Origin: an uncultured Lachnospiraceae bacterium
GTDB lineage: Bacteria; Bacillota; Clostridia; Lachnospirales; Lachnospiraceae
Assembly: GCA_947175035.1 (NCBI GenBank)
Contig: CAMWLG010000010.1
Coordinates: forward strand, 1 to 64,000
DNA: 64,000 nucleotides
Direction of reading: 5' to 3'
The translations under genes and the position numbers were made by a program. The notes under the pieces are model-generated. The model saw only the letters and a list, made by a program, of their open reading frames with translations. It made no database searches and was not told where the DNA came from. Below are positions 48,601-57,204 of the stretch, piece after piece (position 1 is the first letter of the stretch; every line of letters begins with the position of its first letter).

Positions 48601-48838
48601 GGCGTTTTGTGCGACGATACGGTCAGGCGGCTATAACGCGGGAATCTATGCCAATAAGACTTGGCTGCAGACAAAGATAGACCCAGGGCAGCTTAGCGCG
48701 TACAAGATCTGGCTCGCGCAATATGCCGCGGCTCCCACATACGAAGGGCGGTATGATATGTGGCAATATAAATCCACCGGAAGAGTCAGTGGTATTAGTG
48801 GAAATGTGGATATGAATCTCAGTTACTTAGGATATTAA
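45683..48838 (+). CDS. Type II membrane GH25 muramidase with acidic Tyr-rich N-terminal repeats, Ig-like (Big_2) domains and cell-wall-binding repeats
   Basis: YYEE repeats; TM MLGAGVCVLFLVLVTGVVFF; SSNSSVAEVDEDGVVTAIAAGKATITCTV; GIDVSKHNGTIDWAAVKNSGVSYVIIRCGYRG...IFLDVEY. Confidence 0.88.
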   Translation: MKKFWERIDDNNDQWRDDGFSDDWDAEEYEDSDEEYYEEAAEYVDDSEVYYEEAAEYEDSGEEYYEESAEYADNGGVYYEESAEYEDGGEEYYEEAEEYVDNDDEYYEESAEYEAQEQAYKEFVTGVVAAYYEDGDEYYEEQEDSYGDIEYFDDAEYEDAAYDEYYSTEAGGLLAWFSNMTAMDKVMLGAGVCVLFLVLVTGVVFFRSRGTAGQASQLASVGTRLEGIDIIGDEGLLAVANAAAAKREAAELVEQGQNQDQNYNEAAYNKEVNVVLKMVSVQKDLKIKFVNQSSDKLISNVPFIVTVTTADNKTESWSDDDMDGIIYKKGITPGSYQVTVNALSGDKYNKYHLPAGVQKAEVKKDIAYQKIDVSDEVKTESEINVATEEQKKMEPEVESSLTDTVEWVESTAVTSTYIEVAKGSITDPLTLTKSGTFLRTAKEVTLNRTEEDMTVGGRNVILTPEHSFEEVVSIDWKSSNSSVAEVDEDGVVTAIAAGKATITCTVRVIDGQKEVEYTAKCEVKVTDPSEESSTESSTESSTEPGTQPGTQPSTQPSTQPSTEPSTTPGTQPSTGEAPSEPAISVDYKSVTLKEKGTETVLVTVKGFDTSRELVYNVESDDTGVATAVISKQGKITITGKGVGSATLTAWANYKSNPLREVPAVSIEVKVTEAGDISLSKTAVTVYAGSDVTIKVHLEDGFDGDIEAESSDKEVAKAKVDGTSVIITGVKPGTAKITVSAEDGGSTLSETCAVTVKLHPRNDSETRLKDNNGNQLYVHENDSYREAVYADYYKDGVSYFKRGETKYTGWQTIDGRVYFFDKTGKKVTGEQVIQGAKYNFGSDGALITGSGIMGIDVSKHNGTIDWAAVKNSGVSYVIIRCGYRGYTQGSLIIDPRFEQNIKGATSAGLKVGVYFFSQAIDEVEAVEEASFVLDAVRGYNISYPIFLDVEYSGASGNKGRADGLDKATRTAVCKAFCATIRSGGYNAGIYANKTWLQTKIDPGQLSAYKIWLAQYAAAPTYEGRYDMWQYKSTGRVSGISGNVDMNLSYLGY
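45788..46039 (+). repeat. Six 42-bp (14-aa) tandem repeats encoding YYEE(A/S)AEYxDxxEx
   Basis: YYEEAAEYVDDSEV / YYEEAAEYEDSGEE / YYEESAEYADNGGV / YYEESAEYEDGGEE / YYEEAEEYVDNDDE / YYEESAEYEAQEQA. Confidence 0.92.
47271..47406 (+). repeat. 12-bp repeats encoding S/T/E/Q/P-rich linker
   Basis: ESSTESSTESSTEPGTQPGTQPSTQPSTQPSTEPSTTPGTQPST. Confidence 0.88.
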
Positions 48839-48881
48839 AGAGTCTCTGTCTGGATGACGGGAGCGGAATAGGAGCAAATCG

Positions 48882-50681
48882 GTGAATATTACAGGGTATT
48901 TTTCGGAGGAAGATAGCAATCCCACGATTTATCGGGGCAAAATGACATTGCGGAGCAATTATACGATTGTGGATGCGGATGAGTCTTGTTATCAATATGT
49001 GGGAAAATATTCCGCCCTGCCCCTGACAGGGCTGGCGCACCCGGAGGACACGGACGCTGTCAGGGATGCGCTTGAACGGCTGAAAGAAGGGACACAGCGA
49101 GTGATTTTCAGGATGATGTGTGGTAATGGAAGTTACCGCTATATGTATGCGATGCTGTCCCTGAATGGCAGGGTAGTGGACGGCGAAGCATACATAGATG
49201 TGGAACTTATGGATATCATGCGCGTTTACTATAAATTTGATTCGGATCATTCTAAAATCGGAAAGTACAGAAAACTGATGTCTCTGAGCGATAAGATGTA
49301 TTTTGAATACAGATATGAAGAGAAGACCGTCACGATTTTTGAATATATCAATGACAGAGGGAATTTGCGGTTTAGCGACACCATGGAACATTTTCAGGAG
49401 AGGGTTCTGGAGAGCGGGGAGTTTAACGACAAGCAGAAGGCGGAGTTTGAGACATTATTGGATTGCCTGAAGCATCATGTCGAAAAGATGGATGTCGATA
49501 TGGATGGCAGGATCTTTGGCTTTGACGGCGGCTATCTGAATCTGAAGGGCGGAATTGCCTATGAGGATCAGTCCAAGAAGATGATGGTGGCGGTGGTCAC
49601 GACCCTGGGCAAGGTGGACTTGGAGGAGAAGTATTACATGACCCGCCATGCTTTCGACGGGGCAACCGGCGTATATAATAAGCGCGCAATCAATGAGTTG
49701 GCGGCGGATCTCATGGTGGGGAGCGGAGACAAGACAATCTTCCTGTGCGTCACTGATATTGATGATTTCAAGAATATTAATGATACCTTCGGCCATTTGG
49801 TGGGCGACCAGGTGATTGCCAAAGTGGCGGCAGTGATCAAGGACGTTCTCGCCGCCAGGGGATTCGTGGGAAGGTTTGGCGGGGATGAGTTCCTGATCGT
49901 CACAGATAAGGTCAAAACGGAGGACGAGCTGATCATGATGCTCAAGACCATCCGAAAACATATCAGTTGGTCGTGTGCGGAATTGCTTGGTAATGTGATG
50001 GATGTGACGACTTCCATAGGGATCGCGCGTTATCCGAAGGATGCCTCGAATTACGGGGATCTGTTCAAGATTGCAGATAAATGTCTGTATCTTGCCAAGG
50101 CAAAGGGGAAGAACCGTTTTATCTTATATAACGAGGAATTGCACAAGGATTATAATATGGAGACCACCTCGGGCAAAACATCTACAGGGAAAAGCCTGGA
50201 TATTTACTCTAGATCCTGTCGGGCGGTTGTGGATATTTTGGGCAACGAGGGGCAGGATAGCCGGGAGAGCTTTGATGAAAGCGTCAAGGAGATGTTGTCA
50301 AGCTATGATATTGACCGGATGGGGATTTTTACAGGGGAAAAATATGAGAGAGTATATGAAGCCGGGAATTGTGAAGGCTTTGTGGAGGAACTGACTTTTC
50401 TGGACGACCCCAAGCTGGTGGAGGAATTTGATGAAAATGGCATTTATGCCAGAAATGGGATTCTCTCTCTAAGGGAATCGTTCCCTGAACTCTACGAACA
50501 GCTGGAAAAACAGGAAACAAAGGGATTCCTGGTCGTAAAGGTGGAGCTTTCGGACAAGCGTATAGTTGTCGTGGTGTATGATGTGCACGATCATCCGAGA
50601 AAGTGGTCAAGTAATGATAAGGGACTGCTCTATATTGCAGCGCAGGTGTTGGTGAGACGTTATTGCGCATTGGAAAAGTGA
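48882..50681 (+). CDS. Diguanylate cyclase (PAS-like sensor + intact GGDEF), GTG start
   Basis: LCVTDIDDFKNINDTFGHLVGDQVI...FVGRFGGDEFLIV. Confidence 0.88.
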   Translation: MNITGYFSEEDSNPTIYRGKMTLRSNYTIVDADESCYQYVGKYSALPLTGLAHPEDTDAVRDALERLKEGTQRVIFRMMCGNGSYRYMYAMLSLNGRVVDGEAYIDVELMDIMRVYYKFDSDHSKIGKYRKLMSLSDKMYFEYRYEEKTVTIFEYINDRGNLRFSDTMEHFQERVLESGEFNDKQKAEFETLLDCLKHHVEKMDVDMDGRIFGFDGGYLNLKGGIAYEDQSKKMMVAVVTTLGKVDLEEKYYMTRHAFDGATGVYNKRAINELAADLMVGSGDKTIFLCVTDIDDFKNINDTFGHLVGDQVIAKVAAVIKDVLAARGFVGRFGGDEFLIVTDKVKTEDELIMMLKTIRKHISWSCAELLGNVMDVTTSIGIARYPKDASNYGDLFKIADKCLYLAKAKGKNRFILYNEELHKDYNMETTSGKTSTGKSLDIYSRSCRAVVDILGNEGQDSRESFDESVKEMLSSYDIDRMGIFTGEKYERVYEAGNCEGFVEELTFLDDPKLVEEFDENGIYARNGILSLRESFPELYEQLEKQETKGFLVVKVELSDKRIVVVVYDVHDHPRKWSSNDKGLLYIAAQVLVRRYCALEK

Positions 50682-50728
50682 TAGGGGAGTCAAATTTTAG
50701 AATAAAGGAAAAGATAAAGGAGGTTCAA

Positions 50729-51814
50729 ATGAGAACATATCTTGTGACCGGAGGTGCCGGTTTTATTGGATCTAACTACATCCACTACATGTTTAGGAAG
50801 TATGGTGAGGAGATTCGCATTATCAATGTGGACGTGCTTACCTACGCAGGGAATCTGGAAAATTTGAAGGATGTGGAGAACCGTGATAATTACACGTTTG
50901 TGAAGGCGGATATCTGTGACAAGGAGGCTATTGGCCGGATTTTTGAAGAGAACGATATTGACAGGGTGGTGCATTTTGCGGCGGAGAGCCATGTGGATAG
51001 AAGTATCATGGCGCCGGAAATTTTCGTCAAGACCAACGTACTGGGTACGGCGGTGATGCTCAACTGTGCGAAAGCGGCGTGGGAATTGCCGGACGGAAGC
51101 TTTAAAGAGGGCAAGAAATTCCTGCATGTGTCCACGGACGAGGTGTACGGGAGTCTGCCGGAGGACGAGACGGCGTTTTTTTATGAGACCACGCCCTATG
51201 ATCCTCACAGTCCCTATTCCGCCAGCAAGGCGAGCTCGGATATGCTGGTGAAAGCTTATATGGACACTTATAAGTTTCCGGCAAATATCACGAATTGTTC
51301 CAACAATTACGGGCCTTACCAGTTTCCGGAGAAATTTATCCCGCTGATGATCAACAATGCATTGCAGGGCAAGAACCTTCCGGTATACGGTGATGGCAAG
51401 AACGTGAGAGACTGGTTGTTCGTGGAGGATCATGCCAAGGCCATTGACATGGTACAGGAGCAGGGACGGCTGTTTGAGACTTATAATATCGGTGGGCATA
51501 ATGAGAAGCAGAATATTGAGATTTTGCACATTATATTGGACACTTTGCAGGAGATGCTTCCCGAGGGTGATCCCCGCAAGGCTTTGGTAAACGAGAAGCT
51601 GATCACCTATGTGGAGGACCGCAAGGGGCATGACCGCAGGTATGCCATCGCGCCGGACAAGATCAAGAAAGAGATTGGCTGGGAGCCGGAGACGATGTTC
51701 AAGGAGGGAATCAGGAAGACAATCGCCTGGTTCTTCGAGCATGAGGAATGGATGAAAAACGTGACAAGCGGCGATTATCAGAAGTACTATGCTGAGATGT
51801 ATGACAATCGGTAA
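50729..51814 (+). CDS. rfbB: dTDP-glucose 4,6-dehydratase
   Basis: MRTYLVTGGAGFIGSNYIHYM; HFAAESHVDRSI; SPYSASKASSDMLV. Confidence 0.95.
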   Translation: MRTYLVTGGAGFIGSNYIHYMFRKYGEEIRIINVDVLTYAGNLENLKDVENRDNYTFVKADICDKEAIGRIFEENDIDRVVHFAAESHVDRSIMAPEIFVKTNVLGTAVMLNCAKAAWELPDGSFKEGKKFLHVSTDEVYGSLPEDETAFFYETTPYDPHSPYSASKASSDMLVKAYMDTYKFPANITNCSNNYGPYQFPEKFIPLMINNALQGKNLPVYGDGKNVRDWLFVEDHAKAIDMVQEQGRLFETYNIGGHNEKQNIEILHIILDTLQEMLPEGDPRKALVNEKLITYVEDRKGHDRRYAIAPDKIKKEIGWEPETMFKEGIRKTIAWFFEHEEWMKNVTSGDYQKYYAEMYDNR

Positions 51815-51856
51815 GAGAAAGAGGCGCGGTAAGCGAAGAGATTTGGAGGAAGAGTG

Positions 51857-52726
51857 ATGAAAGGTATTATTTTGGCAGGAGGCTCGGGAACAAGGCTTTA
51901 CCCCTTGACGAAGGCGATTTCCAAGCAGATTATGCCGGTGTATGACAAGCCTATGATCTATTATCCGCTGTCAACTCTGATGTTGGCAAGCATCCGTGAG
52001 GTGTTGATCATCTCCACTCCCAGGGATTTGCCGGTGTTCGAGGAGCTTTTGGGGGATGGACATCAGCTTGGGATGGAGTTCTCTTATGCGGTGCAGGAGA
52101 GTCCCAGAGGATTGGCGGACGCTTTTATCATTGGCGCAGACTTCATCGGAAAGGATAGGGTCGCTCTGGTGCTGGGAGACAATATTTTCTATGGGCAGAG
52201 TTTTTCCAGAGTGCTGGCGGAGGCGGCTGCCAGAGAGAAAGGGGCCACGATTTTCGGTTATTATGTGAGAGACCCCAGAGAGTATGGCGTGGTGGAGTTT
52301 GACGAGAGCGGGAAGGCCCTCTCCATCGAGGAGAAACCTGAGAACCCTAAGTCAAATTATGCGGTGCCTGGGCTGTATTTTTATGATAATGACGTGGTGG
52401 AGATCGCGAGGGACGTGAAACCCTCCGCAAGAGGAGAGATAGAGATCACCAGTGTCAATAACGAATATCTGCGGCGAGGGACGCTGATGGTGGAGAAGCT
52501 GGGACGCGGATTTGCATGGCTGGACACCGGGAATCACGATGCGCTTTTGGATGCGGCAGATTTCGTTGCGGCGTTCCAGAAGCGGCAGGGGCTTTATATT
52601 TCCTGTATCGAGGAGATTGCCTACAAGAGAGGATTTATCGACAGAGAACAGCTTCTTGCGTTGGCGGAGCCTTTAATGAAAACCAATTATGGCAAGTATT
52701 TGACAGAGGTAGCAAATGGACTCTAA
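51857..52726 (+). CDS. rfbA: Glucose-1-phosphate thymidylyltransferase
   Basis: [42 protein letters not shown]. Confidence 0.96.
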   Translation: MKGIILAGGSGTRLYPLTKAISKQIMPVYDKPMIYYPLSTLMLASIREVLIISTPRDLPVFEELLGDGHQLGMEFSYAVQESPRGLADAFIIGADFIGKDRVALVLGDNIFYGQSFSRVLAEAAAREKGATIFGYYVRDPREYGVVEFDESGKALSIEEKPENPKSNYAVPGLYFYDNDVVEIARDVKPSARGEIEITSVNNEYLRRGTLMVEKLGRGFAWLDTGNHDALLDAADFVAAFQKRQGLYISCIEEIAYKRGFIDREQLLALAEPLMKTNYGKYLTEVANGL

Positions 52727-54038
52727 ATTGCGAAAAACAGCCATTCTATCCAGTCTGGCGGCGATTCTCGTGGTGACGCTGGCGGTGCTTTTCACCAATC
52801 AGGATAGCGGATCCCGCAGCGGGAATCATCGGGAACCCCAGAGCCAGGAGAGCAGCCAGAGTGCGGAGCAGGGATCGAATCCGACAGGCAGTGGCGTGAT
52901 CAACGGGCAGATTGGCAATGATCTGAAAGCATTTGAATATGATGAGAGTTTCTTTGACCCGGAGCGCAATCCCGTGTTGGAGGCGGCGAAAAATATGGCG
53001 AACAGGCTCTCTTTGGTGGTGACCTCCGTGGAGAAGGATCTGCGCATTCAAGTGGTCAACAGCGATGGTGTGCCCGTGAAGGGTGAGAGCTTCTATGTGG
53101 AGCTGCACAAAGCTGGGGCGGGTGGCGAGGCTGTGTCCGGCCAGCCTTCCGACGGAGACGGCTCATACAAGGATTTGGACAAGGATGGAATCATCTATAT
53201 CGGAGATCTGGAGGCGGGGGAGTATTTGGTGCAGTTGGCAGCTATCAGCGGCTACAAGGTGCCTGCCAGTCAGACCCGGGTGAAGGTGAAGGACAAGGTG
53301 GAATATGTGGCCATTGACGATATCGCACTGTTGATCAAGACGGAGGACGAGGTGGATGCACAGGCTGAGGATAGCGGAGTGCGTGAGGCGCTTTCGGATG
53401 CGGACAGGTCGGAACTGACGGAGCTCAAGGCATTCTCCGGACGTACCAAGGCGGGGATTGACGTGTCTAAATGGAATGGGGACATTGACTGGGATAAGGC
53501 GAAGAACGCAGGCGTGGAGTTCGCGATTGTCCGTGCGGGATATCGTGGTTCCGTCACAGGAAGCCTGGTTCAGGATATTTATTTTGATGCGAATATGAAG
53601 GGGACAGCAGCCGCGGGAGTGCCGGTGGGAATCTATTTCTTTACACAGGCGGTCAACGAGGTGGAGGCCGTGGAGGAGGCTTCAGCTGTGCTTACATGGG
53701 TGCGGGAGTATGATATCACCTACCCGATTTTCATTGACACCGAGGGCGCGGGTGGAAGCGGCAGAGCGGACACTCTGGACGTGGATATGAGAACCCGGGT
53801 CTGCGAGGCGTTCTGTCGAACCATAGAGAACGCGGGGTATCAGGCAGGGGTGTATGCCAGCCGCAATTGGTACAATCATAATCTGCATACCCAGAAACTG
53901 GAAAATTATTACATATGGTTGGCGGAGTATCGCGACGTACCTTTGTATCAGGGGTATTATCGTATGTGGCAGTACAGCTCCAAGGGCAGAATCGATGGTA
54001 TAGAGGGCAATGTGGATATGAATGTCATGTATGAATAG
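52716..54038 (+). CDS. Membrane-anchored GH25 muramidase with prealbumin-like domain
   Basis: N-term [34 protein letters not shown]...PIFIDTEG; overlaps rfbA 3' end by 11 nt. Confidence 0.9.
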   Translation: MDSKLRKTAILSSLAAILVVTLAVLFTNQDSGSRSGNHREPQSQESSQSAEQGSNPTGSGVINGQIGNDLKAFEYDESFFDPERNPVLEAAKNMANRLSLVVTSVEKDLRIQVVNSDGVPVKGESFYVELHKAGAGGEAVSGQPSDGDGSYKDLDKDGIIYIGDLEAGEYLVQLAAISGYKVPASQTRVKVKDKVEYVAIDDIALLIKTEDEVDAQAEDSGVREALSDADRSELTELKAFSGRTKAGIDVSKWNGDIDWDKAKNAGVEFAIVRAGYRGSVTGSLVQDIYFDANMKGTAAAGVPVGIYFFTQAVNEVEAVEEASAVLTWVREYDITYPIFIDTEGAGGSGRADTLDVDMRTRVCEAFCRTIENAGYQAGVYASRNWYNHNLHTQKLENYYIWLAEYRDVPLYQGYYRMWQYSSKGRIDGIEGNVDMNVMYE

Positions 54039-54080
54039 AGAATAAAATGCGAATAAGATAAGGGTAAAAGGAGCAAAGAA

Positions 54081-54638
54081 ATGGGACAGATCATTGTAGA
54101 GACATGTGAGATTGAGGGATTAAAAATTATTACGCCCACCGTGTTTGGGGACGCCAGAGGATATTTTATGGAGACCTATCAGTACGAGGACTACAAGGCA
54201 GCGGGGATTCCCGAGGTGTTCGTGCAGGACAATCAGTCAGCATCCAAGCGGGGAGTGCTTCGGGGGCTTCATTTCCAGAAGGAATTTCCTCAGGACAAGC
54301 TGGTGCGTGTCATCCGGGGAGAGGTCTTTGACGTGGCTGTGGATTTGCGGGAGGGTTCAAAGACCTTCGGCAAGTGGTTTGGCGTGCTTCTGTCTGAGGA
54401 GAACAAGAAACAGTTTTTTGTTCCCAAGAATTTTGCCCATGGATTTCTGGTGTTGTCCGATTATGCAGAGTTTTGTTATAAATGCTCGGATTTCTATCAT
54501 CCCGGCGATGAGGGCGGCATCAGCTATAATGACCCGGCCATAGGGGTTGACTGGCCCATTGCCCCGGATATGGAGCTGATTTTGTCCGAGAGGGATACAA
54601 AGTGGGGCGGTTTGAAGGAGTATATGGAGAGTAAGTGA
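54081..54638 (+). CDS. rfbC: dTDP-4-dehydrorhamnose 3,5-epimerase
   Basis: GDARGYFMETYQYEDYKAAGIPEVFVQDNQSASKRGVLRGLHFQ. Confidence 0.95.
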   Translation: MGQIIVETCEIEGLKIITPTVFGDARGYFMETYQYEDYKAAGIPEVFVQDNQSASKRGVLRGLHFQKEFPQDKLVRVIRGEVFDVAVDLREGSKTFGKWFGVLLSEENKKQFFVPKNFAHGFLVLSDYAEFCYKCSDFYHPGDEGGISYNDPAIGVDWPIAPDMELILSERDTKWGGLKEYMESK

Positions 54639-54651
54639 GGAACCGGACGGT

Positions 54652-55635
54652 ATGAAAATCAGCAAAAAGGGCGGAATCAGCATATTTCTGCTTCTGGCGG
54701 TTCTGGTAGCGGTGATCATTCTGGTGCATAATAACCCGGGAGCGAACCCCCAGGAGGAGCTTGTCAAGAAGGTGATGTCGGTTGCGGTGATTCTCGCCTC
54801 CTGTTTTATTTTTATCAAATGGTATGACAAATTCACAGTGCTTCCGGTGGAGCTGTGGCAGAGCAGACATCTTATCTGGAAGCTGGCAAAAAATGATTTT
54901 AAGAAACGTTACGCGGGCTCCTATCTGGGGGCGTTCTGGGCAATGGCCCAGCCGGTGGTGACAGTGGGCATGTACTATGTGGTGTTTGACATTATCATGG
55001 GCGGCAATGCCAGCCGAACCAATGCAGATGTCCCTTTTGTGTTGTTTCTGACAGCGGGGCTGGTGCCATGGTTTTACTTTAATGAAGCTTTGAACAATGG
55101 CACGAACGCGTTGCGGGAGTATGACTATCTGGTGAAAAAGGTAGTATTTAAAATCAGTATACTGCCGATCATCAAGATCATTGCTGCCACGTTTATCCAT
55201 GCTTTTTTTGTGCTGGTGCTGTTGGTGGTGGCGGCGATTTATGGCTTTTACCCTAGTATTTATACCATACAGCTTCTATATTACAGTGCGTGTCTGTTTA
55301 TCTTTGTGTTGGCTCTCTCTTACACCACCTGTGCGGTGGTGGTGTTTTTTAGGGATTTATCCCAGATTATCAGCATTGCGCTGCAGATTGGTATGTGGGC
55401 GACCCCTATTTTGTGGGATATTGACACGCTGGAAAACAGCAAATGGGTCAGTGTCCTGAAGCTGAATCCGCTGGTTTATATCGTGAACGGGTATCGAAGC
55501 GCCATTTATGAGAAGCAATGGTTTTATGAAGATTTCTTTTCCACAATGTATTTTTGGATTGTGACGGTGGTGCTGTTTGGTGTCGGTGCACTGATTTTTA
55601 AGCGTCTGAAGGTACATTTTGCGGACGTGCTGTGA
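54652..55635 (+). CDS. Polysaccharide ABC-2 type transporter permease (Wzm/TagG-like)
   Basis: LAKNDFKKRYAGSYLGAFWAMAQPVVTVGMYYVVFDIIMGG; six TM pattern. Confidence 0.9.
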   Translation: MKISKKGGISIFLLLAVLVAVIILVHNNPGANPQEELVKKVMSVAVILASCFIFIKWYDKFTVLPVELWQSRHLIWKLAKNDFKKRYAGSYLGAFWAMAQPVVTVGMYYVVFDIIMGGNASRTNADVPFVLFLTAGLVPWFYFNEALNNGTNALREYDYLVKKVVFKISILPIIKIIAATFIHAFFVLVLLVVAAIYGFYPSIYTIQLLYYSACLFIFVLALSYTTCAVVVFFRDLSQIISIALQIGMWATPILWDIDTLENSKWVSVLKLNPLVYIVNGYRSAIYEKQWFYEDFFSTMYFWIVTVVLFGVGALIFKRLKVHFADVL

Positions 55636-57173
55636 CGGAAAGAGGTGTTATTGACTGGAAGGCGGAAAATGGATCTATGAAGGATAGGATAAAGAAGATA
55701 TTCGGATGGCGGCCGGGAGCGGGGTGGTACGCGGCAGGGGCTGTGGTGCTTTTGGTGCTGTTGTTGTATCCGCTGCTCAGGCTGGCGGCATATTCCGTGC
55801 CCTGGTATGATGATTATAATTATGGAAGGTTCGCCAAGGCGGCAATGTCGGAGGCGCCCACCCTTGAGAACGCGCTGAAGGGTACATGGGAGTGTATCAG
55901 AACGTCTTGGTATGCCTGGCAGGGAACCTATGGCTCTATTTTCTTTATGGTGCTGACACCGGGAATCTGGGGTGAGGAATATTATCATTACGGTCCCATT
56001 TTTCTGATATTGTTGCTGACATTGGCCATATGCGTGCTTGTAGGGACACTGTTGCGGGAAGTGCTGCGGACGGACCTAGTGCATACGGCGGGGCTTTCCG
56101 CGGTCAGCGCGGCGATGACTGTGCTGTTGATCTATACAGCTCAGGAGGGCTTTTACTGGTATAATGGCGGCGTTCACTATGTGGGTATGCACGCCTTTGG
56201 GATGCTGCTTGTGGTGACGGCGGTGAAAATCGTCTGTTCCAGTCGGGAAGAGGGCTGGAAAAGTCTTGGAAATGTCTCGCTTTGGGCGGTTTTGGGTTCA
56301 GTGCTGGCGCTGTTCGTGGCGGGAAGCAATTTTGTCACGGCATTGCAGGTGCTTTTGGTATTGCTGACGGTGGGAGGAATCGGGATTCTCCTGCGCAGGC
56401 GGCGGACATTTTTCATGATTCCTATGCTATTGGTATATGCGGGGGGATTTTATATGAATGTGACGGCTCCCGGCAATGATAAACGCGCCCAGAGTTATAT
56501 CGGATGGGGAAAGCCGCCGTTTCAAGCGGTTTTGTATTCCTTTGTGGAGGGCGGAAAGCACGCTTGGGAGTTTACGGGATGGATGACGCTTGTCTTCCTG
56601 TTGTTGATGCTGCCGCTCATCTTGCATATGGTGAAACGGACAAAGTTTTCTTTTCCGTATCCCGGGGTGGTGAGTCTGTGGTCCGCGTGTCTCTATGCCA
56701 CAGGGTTTACGCCCAGCCTTTATTCTTTGGGACACGGGGGGCTTAGCCGTACTTTAAACGCAGTGAAGCTGACATGGGAGCTTTTGTTGATTTTGAATGT
56801 GGTGTACTGGTGCGGATGGCTGTGCAGGCTAAGAAAAAGTGCGGACGAGGGCAGGATGTGGCACTGGTGGTTTTATCCGCTGATACTCGGCGCAGCGCTT
56901 TTGGTGTTTGTGACTGAGCCAAATCAGGCGGGGAGTTTCTCTTCCTATGGGGCATATTATTATATTCATACAGGGGAGGCTTATAATTTCTATCAGGAGT
57001 ATTTGGAGCGGGTGGAGCTTTTGAAAAGTGACAAGAAGGTCATAGAGCTTACCCCTTATCATTGGCGGCCGTGGTTCCTCTGTATGCCGGATTTGTCTGA
57101 CGACCCGAAGAATGAGTCTAACCGGGCGTTGGCGGCATGGTATCAAAAGGATGAGATTATATGCAGAGAGTGA
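55632..57173 (+). CDS. Polytopic membrane protein (DUF6056-like)
   Basis: VPWYDDYNYGRFAK...EGFYWYNGGVHYVGMHAFG; GTG start overlapping previous stop (ATG 55677 also possible). Confidence 0.6.
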   Translation: MTERGVIDWKAENGSMKDRIKKIFGWRPGAGWYAAGAVVLLVLLLYPLLRLAAYSVPWYDDYNYGRFAKAAMSEAPTLENALKGTWECIRTSWYAWQGTYGSIFFMVLTPGIWGEEYYHYGPIFLILLLTLAICVLVGTLLREVLRTDLVHTAGLSAVSAAMTVLLIYTAQEGFYWYNGGVHYVGMHAFGMLLVVTAVKIVCSSREEGWKSLGNVSLWAVLGSVLALFVAGSNFVTALQVLLVLLTVGGIGILLRRRRTFFMIPMLLVYAGGFYMNVTAPGNDKRAQSYIGWGKPPFQAVLYSFVEGGKHAWEFTGWMTLVFLLLMLPLILHMVKRTKFSFPYPGVVSLWSACLYATGFTPSLYSLGHGGLSRTLNAVKLTWELLLILNVVYWCGWLCRLRKSADEGRMWHWWFYPLILGAALLVFVTEPNQAGSFSSYGAYYYIHTGEAYNFYQEYLERVELLKSDKKVIELTPYHWRPWFLCMPDLSDDPKNESNRALAAWYQKDEIICRE

Positions 57174-57204
57174 ATCACAGCGGAAAAGTTGACCTCAAAA
57201 GGGA

